Assembly (NCBI GenBank): GCA_947474415.1
Contig: CANJKD010000217.1
Coordinates: forward strand, 1 to 5,417
Length of the DNA stretch: 5,417 nucleotides
Source of the DNA: Burkholderiales bacterium
GTDB lineage: Bacteria; Pseudomonadota; Gammaproteobacteria; Burkholderiales; Burkholderiaceae_C
Reading direction: 5' to 3'
Of this stretch, positions 1-5,132 are shown in pieces. Positions within the stretch are counted from its first letter, which is position 1, and the number at the start of each line of letters is the position of its first letter. The position numbers and the translations under genes are program-made. The notes beneath the pieces were generated by a model. The model did not search any database and was not told the origin of the DNA. It worked only from the letters and a program-made list of their open reading frames with translations.

Positions 1-255
1 CAAGCCACCATCCGCCTTCACGATGGCGTCCACCGCTGCATCCACACGAGCAGCGTCGTTCACGTTCAGGCACAGGCCTCGGCTGCCGGGGAAGGCCGCA
101 AGTGCATCGCCGATGGCCGCAGCGCCCGCCTCGGTCGTGGCGGTGCCGATCACCTTCATGCCGAGCCCCGCGAGCGCGAGTGCAATCGCGCGGCCAATAC
201 CACGCGATGCGCCCGTTACCAGGGCCACTTGCCCGCCGATCAGAATTTCGCTCAT
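1..255 (-). CDS. fabG: 3-oxoacyl-[ACP] reductase FabG, N-terminal part (cut by window edge)
   Basis: FabG uses NADPH to reduce 3-oxoacyl-ACP to 3-hydroxyacyl-ACP, the first reduction of each cytoplasmic type II fatty acid elongation cycle. The 85 visible codons begin MSEILIGGQVALVTGASRGI and carry the Rossmann dinucleotide-binding motif TGASRGIG at residues 14-21. The following strand VIGTATTEAG (35-44) and LNVND (63-67) match the E. coli FabG pattern (VIGTATSENG, LNVTD). The catalytic Ser-Tyr-Lys residues lie beyond the window, so an intact enzyme is assumed, not seen. The ATG at 255-253 overlaps the fabD stop in an ATGA and has no clear Shine-Dalgarno, which suggests translation coupled to fabD. 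Other short-chain dehydrogenases share the glycine motif, but the position after fabD makes FabG the clear choice. Confidence 0.96.
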   Translation of the reverse strand, partial: MSEILIGGQVALVTGASRGIGRAIALALAGLGMKVIGTATTEAGAAAIGDALAAFPGSRGLCLNVNDAARVDAAVDAIVKADGGL

Positions 256-1190
256 GCGAGAAGCACCCGCGCTTCGGCCAGCGAAGCAGGGTCGTGCACC
301 GTGCCCGCCACAGCATCGTGCTCGATGCGCTTGACCATGTGCGACAGCACCTTGCCCGGCCCGCACTCCAGCACATGGGTGATGCCGCGTGCGTGCAACG
401 CGTGCCCGGTCTCAACCCAGCGCACCGCGCCGAAAGCCTGACGGTAAAGCGCGTCGCGGATCGCATCGGGGTCAGTCTCAACCGCGACATCGATGTTGTT
501 GATGATCGGGATCTGCGCCTGTGAAAACCGGATGGTCGCGAGCCGCTCTTTCAAACGCTCGGCCGCCGGCCGCATCAGGCTGGAATGGAACGGTGCCGAC
601 ACGGGCAAGAACATCACGCGCTTCGCGCCTTGGGCCTTGAGCGCGTCGCAGGCTTTCTCGACGCCCGCCTTGCTGCCAGCGATCACGGTCTGGGTCGGGC
701 CATTGAAGTTGGCCGCTTCCACCACTTCGCCGGTCGCGGCCGCCACCGCCATGCAGCCCTGCCGGACCGCCTCGGCGTCCATGCCCAGGATCGCGGCCAT
801 CGCCCCCACGCCGACCGGCACCGCGTCTTGCATGGCCTGTGCGCGAAAGCGCACCAGCGGCAGCGCATCGGCCAGCGTCAGCACGCCAGCGGCCACGAGC
901 GCGGTGTATTCACCCAGCGAATGCCCGGCCACCACGGCGGGCGCACTGTGCGTTTCCGACATCCAGGCGCGGTAGCAGGCGATGCCCGCTGCCAGCATCA
1001 CCGGCTGGGTGTTGGTGGTCAGGTCGAGCTGCTCTTTCGGGCCCTCACGAATCAACCATTGCAGGTCGAGGTCGAGGGCATCCGATGCTTCCCGCATGGT
1101 TTGCCGAACGGCGGGGTGATCGCCCCAGGCGTCGAGCATGCCGACCGATTGCGAGCCCTGGCCGGGAAATACGAACGCGAAGGTCTTCAT
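252..1190 (-). CDS. fabD: Malonyl-CoA:ACP transacylase FabD
   Basis: FabD moves malonyl groups from CoA to acyl carrier protein, supplying the extender unit for fatty acid synthesis in the cytoplasm. The 312-residue product has the usual family length. It shows FVFPGQGSQ at residues 6-14, the nucleophile elbow GHSLG at 89-93 (Ser91), Arg116 in VRFRAQAMQ as the expected malonyl-carboxylate ligand, catalytic His202 in SAPFHSSLM, and the C-terminal GPGKVLSHMVKR. The frame stays open 21 codons further upstream to an ATG at 1253, but that would run into fabH. MKTFAFVFPGQGSQ at 1190 is the natural start, with a modest GAGA 7 bases before it. The gene follows fabH after 40 bases, and its TGA overlaps the fabG ATG. 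No missing residue or frameshift was seen. Confidence 0.97.
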   Translation of the reverse strand: MKTFAFVFPGQGSQSVGMLDAWGDHPAVRQTMREASDALDLDLQWLIREGPKEQLDLTTNTQPVMLAAGIACYRAWMSETHSAPAVVAGHSLGEYTALVAAGVLTLADALPLVRFRAQAMQDAVPVGVGAMAAILGMDAEAVRQGCMAVAAATGEVVEAANFNGPTQTVIAGSKAGVEKACDALKAQGAKRVMFLPVSAPFHSSLMRPAAERLKERLATIRFSQAQIPIINNIDVAVETDPDAIRDALYRQAFGAVRWVETGHALHARGITHVLECGPGKVLSHMVKRIEHDAVAGTVHDPASLAEARVLLA

Positions 1191-1230
1191 CGCTTTGTCT
1201 CGCTGTTTGTTGTCGGGGATGCGGCGCGCT

Positions 1231-2220
1231 TCAGAGATCGAGCAGCACCGCACCCCATGTGAAACCCCCGCCGACGCCTTCGAGCAGCACCGTGTCGCCG
1301 GGCTTGATCTTGCCCGAACGCACCGACTCGTCGAGCGCGAGCGGAATCGACGCCGCCGACGTGTTGCCGTGCTGGTCGACCGTGACGATGAGCTTTTCGG
1401 TTGGCAGCTTCAGGCGCTTGGCGGTGCTCTGCAAGATGCGGATGTTGGCCTGGTGGGGAATCAGCCAGTCGACATCGGCATCGGTCAGGCCGGCCTTGGC
1501 GAGCACTGACTGGGCCACGTCGAAAAGCACGTTGACGGCGATCTTGAACACCGCCGGGCCGTCCATCTTGAGCACCGGGTCGCCAAGAATCTGTCCGCCC
1601 GACACATGGCCGGGCACGCACAGGATGCCGACGTGCCGGCCGTCGGCATGCAACTCGGTGGCAAGAATGCCGGGCGTGTCGCTGGCCTCCAGCACCACCG
1701 CGCCGGCGCCGTCGCCGAACAGCACGCAGGTGCCGCGGTCCTTGAAGTCGAGGATGCGTGAAAACACCTCGGCGCCAATCACGAGCGCTTTGCGGGCCGC
1801 GCCGGTGCGGATCATCGAGTCAGCCAGCGTCAGCGCGTAGACGAAGCCCGAGCACACGGCCTGCACGTCGAACGCCGGGCAACCATGCACGCCAAGCTTC
1901 TGCTGGACGATGCAGGCCGTCGACGGGAACACCATGTCGGGCGTGCTGGTGGCGACGATGATCAGGTCGATGCTCGCAGCGTCGCAGTCGGCCGCCTCCA
2001 GGGCACGGCGCGCGGCCTGCACGGCCAGATCGCTGCAGGCCACATCGCCTTCGACGAAGTGGCGCGCCTTGATGCCGGTGCGGTCGACGATCCATTGGTC
2101 GGAGGTTTCGATGCCGTCTTGCGCCAGTTGCGCCGCAAGCATGTCATTCGTCAGGCGCTTGGGCGGCAGGAAGCTGCCGGTGCCGGTGATGCGCGAATGG
2201 CGCGGAACAATGGGTGTCAT
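1231..2220 (-). CDS. fabH: Beta-ketoacyl-ACP synthase III FabH
   Basis: FabH starts fatty acid synthesis by condensing acetyl-CoA with malonyl-ACP to give acetoacetyl-ACP. The 329-residue thiolase-fold protein shows the full Cys-His-Asn triad: Cys123 in [11 protein letters not shown], His256 in [10 protein letters not shown] and Asn286 in GNTSAASIP. Other family marks are the N-terminal [10 protein letters not shown] (11-20), the WIVDRTGI segment (43-50), [10 protein letters not shown] (168-177) and the C-terminal [11 protein letters not shown] (314-324). The ATG at 2220 overlaps the plsX stop as ATGA. No Shine-Dalgarno is visible before it, so reinitiation after plsX is likely. Although some FabH homologues act on other acyl primers, the operon position between plsX and fabD points to the housekeeping enzyme. 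Primer preference cannot be read from the sequence. Confidence 0.97.
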   Translation of the reverse strand: MTPIVPRHSRITGTGSFLPPKRLTNDMLAAQLAQDGIETSDQWIVDRTGIKARHFVEGDVACSDLAVQAARRALEAADCDAASIDLIIVATSTPDMVFPSTACIVQQKLGVHGCPAFDVQAVCSGFVYALTLADSMIRTGAARKALVIGAEVFSRILDFKDRGTCVLFGDGAGAVVLEASDTPGILATELHADGRHVGILCVPGHVSGGQILGDPVLKMDGPAVFKIAVNVLFDVAQSVLAKAGLTDADVDWLIPHQANIRILQSTAKRLKLPTEKLIVTVDQHGNTSAASIPLALDESVRSGKIKPGDTVLLEGVGGGFTWGAVLLDL

Positions 2221-3359
2221 GCAGTGAGTGGGGCGTCTGGTGCAGTCGGTTCGCCCGGCTTGGTCGCAACGGATACAGCAGGGGCAGCAGACTCAGGCGC
2301 GGGGGCGGCAGCCAGCGTTTCGAGGATCCGGTCGTGGACGCGCTCGAGCAGGCCGTTTCGAGCGGCATCATAAGCCCGATTCAGGGCCTGCTCGAAGGCG
2401 AAAGCATCGGACGAACCGTGCGCCTTGAACACCAGCCCGCGCAGGCCCAGCAGGCTGCCGCCGCTGTATCGGCGGTGGTCCAGGCGCGCCTTGAACTGCC
2501 GCAGCACCGGCCTTGCTGCGAGCGCGGCGAGCTTGGTCCAGAGGTTGCGGCTGAATTCCTGCCGGACGATGCCGACGAACATCGCCGCCGCGCCTTCAGC
2601 GGTCTTGAGCGCCACATTGCCGACGAAGCCGTCGCAGACCACGATGTCGGTCGTGCCCTTGAAAATGTCGTTGCCCTCCACGTTGCCGTGGAAGTTCAGG
2701 TGCCCGTGGTCAGCCGCAGCGCGCAGCAATTCGCCGGCGCGCTTGATGACCTCGCTGCCCTTGATCTCTTCCTCGCCGATGTTGAGCAGGCCGACCGACG
2801 GATTGGCCTTGCCGGCCACCGCCGCCACGAGCGCGCTGCCCATCACCGCGAACTGCAGCAGGTGCTCGGCGGTGCAGTCGACGTTGGCGCCGAGATCGAG
2901 CACCGTGGTGTAGCCACCCAACTGGTTCGGCATGACGGCGGCAATCGCTGGGCGGTCGATGCCTTCGAGCGTCTTGAGCACGTAGCGTGAAACCGCCATC
3001 AGTGCACCCGTGTTGCCCGCCGAAACGCAGGCCTGCGCCCTCGATGCCCCCGCCGCGTCCGGCTTGACCTGGTTGACGGCCACGCGCAACGACGAATTCT
3101 TCTTGCGGCGCAACGCCACCTCGATCGGGTCGTCCATCTCGACCACTTCGGTGGCAGCGATGGAACTGCAGCGCAACCACCCCGCCGCAGGCACCAGCGC
3201 ATCTGCACGGCCGATGAGGATCAGTTCGGCGCCGGGGTGCGCAGCAAGAAAGGCCCGGCAGGCGGGCAAGGTGACCGACGGCCCGTGGTCACCGCCCATG
3301 CAGTCGACGGCAATCCGCACGACGCCGGCATTTTTGGTGGACGCGGGGACCGGGCTCAT
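2217..3359 (-). CDS. plsX: Phosphate acyltransferase PlsX
   Basis: PlsX converts acyl-ACP and phosphate to acyl-phosphate, which PlsY uses to acylate glycerol-3-phosphate. It is a peripheral membrane enzyme at the start of phospholipid synthesis. The 380-residue product has the family landmarks [20 protein letters not shown] (14-33), [12 protein letters not shown] (111-122), [14 protein letters not shown] (154-167), [14 protein letters not shown] (190-203), [11 protein letters not shown] (223-233) and [11 protein letters not shown] (242-252). It is about 25 residues longer than E. coli PlsX (356), mostly from a C-terminal Ala/Pro-rich tail after about residue 350 that looks disordered. The ATG at 3359 is the only ATG before the core and has no Shine-Dalgarno. 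The core begins at residue 14 (a GTG codon), so a slightly later start is possible. It lies 164 bases after rpmF and overlaps fabH by ATGA. Confidence 0.96.
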   Translation of the reverse strand: MSPVPASTKNAGVVRIAVDCMGGDHGPSVTLPACRAFLAAHPGAELILIGRADALVPAAGWLRCSSIAATEVVEMDDPIEVALRRKKNSSLRVAVNQVKPDAAGASRAQACVSAGNTGALMAVSRYVLKTLEGIDRPAIAAVMPNQLGGYTTVLDLGANVDCTAEHLLQFAVMGSALVAAVAGKANPSVGLLNIGEEEIKGSEVIKRAGELLRAAADHGHLNFHGNVEGNDIFKGTTDIVVCDGFVGNVALKTAEGAAAMFVGIVRQEFSRNLWTKLAALAARPVLRQFKARLDHRRYSGGSLLGLRGLVFKAHGSSDAFAFEQALNRAYDAARNGLLERVHDRILETLAAAPAPESAAPAVSVATKPGEPTAPDAPLTA

Positions 3360-3397
3360 GTGAGCGGGCGCACGTGATCGGTGTCAAAAACACGGAA

Positions 3398-3428
3398 ACC
3401 CGGCATCACGCGAAAGCATGATCCGGGT
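3398..3428 (-). promoter_or_regulatory. Hairpin in the rpmF-plsX spacer (possible attenuator, weak terminator or processing site)
   Basis: Inside the 164-base gap between rpmF and plsX, ACCCGG-C-ATCA (3398-3408) is complementary to TGATCCGGGT (3419-3428), giving ten pairs with one bulged base and a 10-base loop. On the minus strand it is followed by TTTCCGTGTTTTTG, so there is a T-rich stretch, but it is broken and the T5 run begins 8 bases after the stem. This could give partial termination after rpmF, which would lower plsX-fab transcription relative to L32, or it could be an RNase processing or mRNA-stability element. A TTGACA lies close by on the minus strand (3380-3385) but has no matching -10 box. 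The rest of the gap shows no gene and no convincing promoter. Confidence 0.4.
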
Positions 3429-3523
3429 GATCTGGCAAGCACTCGCGCAGGGAGCCGTTCACGCAACAACGCGAGCGGCACGGGCAAGAGATGCAGTGGC
3501 GACGACGCAAAGACCCGCAGGCC

Positions 3524-3706
3524 TTATGCGTCCGCCTTGGTCTTCAGCACCTTGCGCCCACGGTAAAAACCGTTCGGGCTGATGTGGTGGCGCAGGTGCG
3601 ACTCACCGGTGGTCGGCTCGATCGCCGTGCCCGGGGTGTCGAGCGCGTTGTGCGAGCGGTGCATGCCGCGCTTGGAAGGGGACTTCTTGTTCTGCTGAAC
3701 GGCCAT
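3524..3706 (-). CDS. rpmF: 50S ribosomal protein L32
   Basis: L32 is a small protein of the large ribosomal subunit. The 60-residue product starts [20 protein letters not shown] and contains the conserved [18 protein letters not shown] segment (37-54), close to E. coli L32 (HLRHHITADGYYRGRKVI). It is rich in Lys, Arg and His and has no cysteine, so it is the zinc-free form without the CxxC pairs found in some other bacteria. The start is well fixed: AGGAG lies 6 bases before the ATG. It sits between yceD and plsX, as in E. coli, with its own upstream promoter candidate and a long leader. The short acidic ending (KTKADA) is typical of Burkholderiales versions as far as I recall. Confidence 0.97.
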   Translation of the reverse strand: MAVQQNKKSPSKRGMHRSHNALDTPGTAIEPTTGESHLRHHISPNGFYRGRKVLKTKADA

Positions 3707-3868
3707 GTAGATCTCCTGGGGCCCATTCGGGGCCGGCGCTGGATCGCCGCTGCACCTGCGTTCTTGCGGGTGCGATGGCGATGCCCATGAAAGCTCAGCG
3801 CGGTGTCACGTTGCCACGCGCCGGCTGACGTGATGAAGCGTCAACGCAGCGCTGCGCGAGCGGGAAAG
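3707..3868 (-). promoter_or_regulatory. Long rpmF leader with several inverted repeats
   Basis: If the promoter at 3875-3903 is used, rpmF has an untranslated leader of about 160 bases with no convincing gene in it. Visible structure, in coordinate order: a GGCCC/GGGCC stem at 3720-3734 next to the Shine-Dalgarno; a larger composite hairpin at 3743-3782 (ATCGCC/GGCGAT outer stem, three-by-three internal loop, GCACC/GGTGC inner stem, one mismatch, two more pairs, loop of six); a hairpin at 3806-3833 (TCACG/CGTGA with inner GCC/GGC); and a 12-base palindrome, CGCAGCGCTGCG, at 3845-3856. High GC makes chance stems common, but the 3743-3782 element is long. Ribosomal protein leaders are often sites of autogenous control. 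I do not recognise this one as a known family. Confidence 0.4.
3713..3717 (-). promoter_or_regulatory. Strong ribosome binding site of rpmF
   Basis: The minus strand reads AGGAG, then six bases, then the rpmF ATG. This is the only near-perfect Shine-Dalgarno in the window and fits the high expression needed for a ribosomal protein. A 5-pair GC stem (3720-3724 with 3730-3734, loop of five) ends two bases upstream of it, so folding there could affect access to the site. Confidence 0.85.
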
Positions 3869-3874
3869 CCGAAG

Positions 3875-3903
3875 ATTCTAGCATGCCGCCAATCAGCTGC
3901 CAG
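3875..3903 (-). promoter_or_regulatory. Sigma-70-type promoter for rpmF-plsX-fab
   Basis: On the minus strand a -10 box TAGAAT (3875-3880, five of six consensus bases) is preceded by TGC, giving an extended -10. After a 17-base spacer comes a -35 box CTGGCA (3898-3903, four of six). The predicted start of transcription is near 3868. It lies just after yceD and upstream of rpmF, the right place to drive the rpmF-plsX-fabH-fabD-fabG run. AT-rich hexamers are rare in this GC-rich sequence, which adds weight. The -35 box directly abuts the hairpin over the yceD stop codon. Confidence 0.65.
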
Positions 3904-3935
3904 ACTCAACCGAGCGCGGCGGCGCTCAGTTGAGT
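3904..3935 (-). terminator. Long hairpin overlapping the yceD stop codon (no U-tract)
   Basis: ACTCAAC-C-GAGCGC (3904-3917) faces GCGCTC-A-GTTGAGT (3922-3935) across a four-base loop. In minus-strand RNA, the direction of yceD and rpmF, the one non-Watson-Crick position (3928 with 3911) is a U-G wobble, so the stem is 14 continuous pairs. In plus-strand RNA the same position is a C-A mismatch. The 5' arm of the minus-strand RNA encodes the last yceD codons (Leu-Asn-stop). No run of T follows, so it is not a classical rho-independent terminator. It may protect the yceD mRNA 3' end, act as a processing or pause site, or as DNA be a protein-binding palindrome next to the rpmF -35 box. The structure is clear; the role and the 'terminator' label are inference. 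Confidence 0.55.
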
Positions 3936-4471
3936 GGCTTGCGCAGCTTCAGCGCCGCGAGCGCCGCGAACGGCTTGGGCGCTGCGTCCGGCGCAATTTC
4001 GTCGATGCGCACCGGCAGTGGCTCGGGGCAAACCTCGTGGCGCGGGACCAATGGCATGTCGAGCAGCATTTCGTCTTCGACCAACTCGCGCAGGTCAAGC
4101 ACCCTTGGCATCGCCAGCACGTCGTGCTCGGTTTCGGCATCGAGCTGCGCTGCCAATTCTTCGCCATGCACGAACAGGAAATTACGCTCGAACTCGATCG
4201 CCACGGTCACCGGCTTCAGACAGCGCTGGCATTCGAGCGCCAACTGGCCCGCCGCTCGCAGGTGCAACCACGCCTGCTTCTGGTCACCGCGCAGGGCACG
4301 CCGTTCACCGCGCGCGCTCCAGGCCACCTGGTCATGTTCGGCAGGCGCCAGCGCCAGCGATTCGCCGATGCGACGGAACATCCGCAAGGGCCAATGGCCG
4401 GCCAGCTCACCGGCCTCGGCGGCGAACACTTCAACGTCAAGCTTGCTGGGGTCGAATTCACGCGCTGTCAT
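3926..4471 (-). CDS. yceD: YceD/DUF177 family protein (large-subunit rRNA accumulation protein)
   Basis: The DUF177 family includes E. coli YceD, which is needed for normal 23S rRNA accumulation; the biochemical mechanism is unclear. The 181-residue product is close to the E. coli length (about 173). It has the family features: a cysteine motif LECQRCLKPV (79-88, Cys81 and Cys84) followed by the beta-like segment VAIEFERNFLFV (90-101), an acidic EHDVLAMPRVLDLRELVEDEMLLDMPLVPRH stretch (residues 115-145), and a third cysteine, Cys148. The frame is open to 4561, but those extra 30 residues would overlap the divergent yceF start. MTAREFDPSKLDVEVFAAEAG at 4471 is the natural beginning. No Shine-Dalgarno is visible. 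It is divergent from yceF with a 55-base gap and followed by rpmF after 219 bases, as in E. coli, which supports a ribosome-linked role. Confidence 0.9.
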   Translation of the reverse strand: MTAREFDPSKLDVEVFAAEAGELAGHWPLRMFRRIGESLALAPAEHDQVAWSARGERRALRGDQKQAWLHLRAAGQLALECQRCLKPVTVAIEFERNFLFVHGEELAAQLDAETEHDVLAMPRVLDLRELVEDEMLLDMPLVPRHEVCPEPLPVRIDEIAPDAAPKPFAALAALKLRKPLN

Positions 4472-4526
4472 GAGCGTCAGTGTACGGTGCACGGGCCGAG
4501 CCACAGCACGATGGGACAATCTCCCG
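4472..4526. promoter_or_regulatory. Divergent yceD/yceF intergenic region
   Basis: These 55 bases separate two start codons facing away from each other, so promoters for both directions must lie here or inside the opposite gene. Weak -10-like hexamers can be seen: TACACT on the minus strand (4479-4484) and GACAAT on the plus strand (4515-4520). Each ends about seven bases from the start codon it faces, and neither has a good -35 box. If real, they would give leaderless or nearly leaderless mRNAs, which fits the lack of Shine-Dalgarno sites on both genes. The evidence is thin. Confidence 0.3.
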
Positions 4527-5132
4527 ATGACCCCGCGCCGCCCGCTGATCCTCGGCTCCACCTCGCGCTACCGGCGCGCATTGCTGGAGCGCCTGCGCTT
4601 GCCTTTCGAGGTGGCGTCGCCCGATGTCGACGAGACGCCGCAGGCCGGCGAAACCCCGGCCGTCCTCGCCGCGCGGTTGGCGCTGGCCAAGGCGCGGGCC
4701 GTGGCTGCCACGCACCCGAATGCCGTAGTGATCGGCTCGGACCAGGTGGCCGAACTCGACGGTGAACCCATCGGCAAACCCGGCACCCACGCACGCGCGG
4801 TGGAACAACTGCGGCGCATGCGCGGTCGCAGCGTCGTGTTCTACACCGCCGTGGCTGTGGTGTGCGAAGCGAGCGGCTTTGCCGGCAGCGCGCTGGCCCC
4901 CGTCACGGTGCGCTTTCGCGACCTGACCGACGCCGAGATCGAGCACTACCTGCGCACCGAACAGCCGTATGACTGCGCCGGCAGCGCGAAGTGCGAAACG
5001 CTGGGTATTGCCCTGCTCGACGCGATCGAGTCCGACGACCCGACCGCCCTGGTCGGCCTGCCGCTGATCCGCACCTGCGCGCTGCTGCGCGCCGCCGGCA
5101 TCGACCCGCTGATGGCGGGCGGCGCCCCATGA
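4527..5132 (+). CDS. yceF: Maf family nucleoside triphosphate pyrophosphatase, YceF type (7-methyl-GTP pyrophosphatase)
   Basis: Maf proteins hydrolyse non-canonical or modified nucleoside triphosphates to monophosphate and pyrophosphate. The E. coli YceF branch acts on 7-methyl-GTP and is thought to keep it out of RNA. The 201-residue product follows YceF closely: LILGSTSRYRRALLERL (7-23, substrate-binding loop), PDVDETP (32-38), VVIGSDQVAELDGEPIGKP (67-85) with the proposed catalytic Asp72, FYTAVAV (105-111), HYLRTEQPYDCAGSAKCE (140-157), and DPTALVGLPL (171-180). The frame is open for 199 codons further upstream, but that part is antisense to yceD. The start at 4527 places STSRYRR at the usual position near the N-terminus. 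It is divergent from yceD and overlaps the next gene by ATGA. Substrate choice is inferred from similarity. Confidence 0.93.
   Translation: MTPRRPLILGSTSRYRRALLERLRLPFEVASPDVDETPQAGETPAVLAARLALAKARAVAATHPNAVVIGSDQVAELDGEPIGKPGTHARAVEQLRRMRGRSVVFYTAVAVVCEASGFAGSALAPVTVRFRDLTDAEIEHYLRTEQPYDCAGSAKCETLGIALLDAIESDDPTALVGLPLIRTCALLRAAGIDPLMAGGAP

Noticed and set aside
1191..1253. A 21-residue N-terminal extension of FabD from an upstream ATG
   Set aside because: It would overlap the end of fabH and place extra residues before the FVFPGQGSQ motif, which normally begins a few residues from the start.
585..1262. A 225-codon open frame on the plus strand over fabD
   Set aside because: It is the His/Arg/Gly-rich mirror of fabD with no motif and no ribosome binding site. 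Long antisense frames are expected at this GC content.
839..1840. A 333-codon open frame on the plus strand across fabD and fabH
   Set aside because: It is antisense to two clearly conserved genes, is dominated by Ala, Arg, Ser and Pro as expected from the high-GC shadow frame, and has no recognisable domain.
2214..2990. A 258-codon open frame on the plus strand over plsX
   Set aside because: It is a complementary-frame shadow of plsX, whose conserved motifs fully explain the region.
3380..3385. A perfect TTGACA on the minus strand upstream of plsX as a -35 box
   Set aside because: No -10-like hexamer exists at 16-18 bases. The position where it should fall reads CTCACA at the plsX start codon.
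3442..3475. CTCGCG/CGCGAG inverted repeat in the rpmF-plsX gap
   Set aside because: Six pairs with a 22-base loop in GC-rich DNA is expected by chance, and nothing around it suggests a function.
3603..3788. A 61-codon open frame on the minus strand starting in the rpmF leader
   Set aside because: It overlaps rpmF in another frame, has no good ribosome binding site and only low-complexity Arg/Ala/His content. A regulatory upstream ORF cannot be excluded but is not supported.
3930..4526. A 199-codon N-terminal extension of yceF in the same frame
   Set aside because: It lies antisense to yceD, is Ser/Arg/Ala-rich and has no Maf homology. The start at 4527 gives the normal Maf length and motif placement.
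4472..4561. A 30-residue N-terminal extension of YceD
   Set aside because: It would overlap the divergent yceF start, and the Arg-rich residues do not fit the family. The Met at 4471 matches the usual length.
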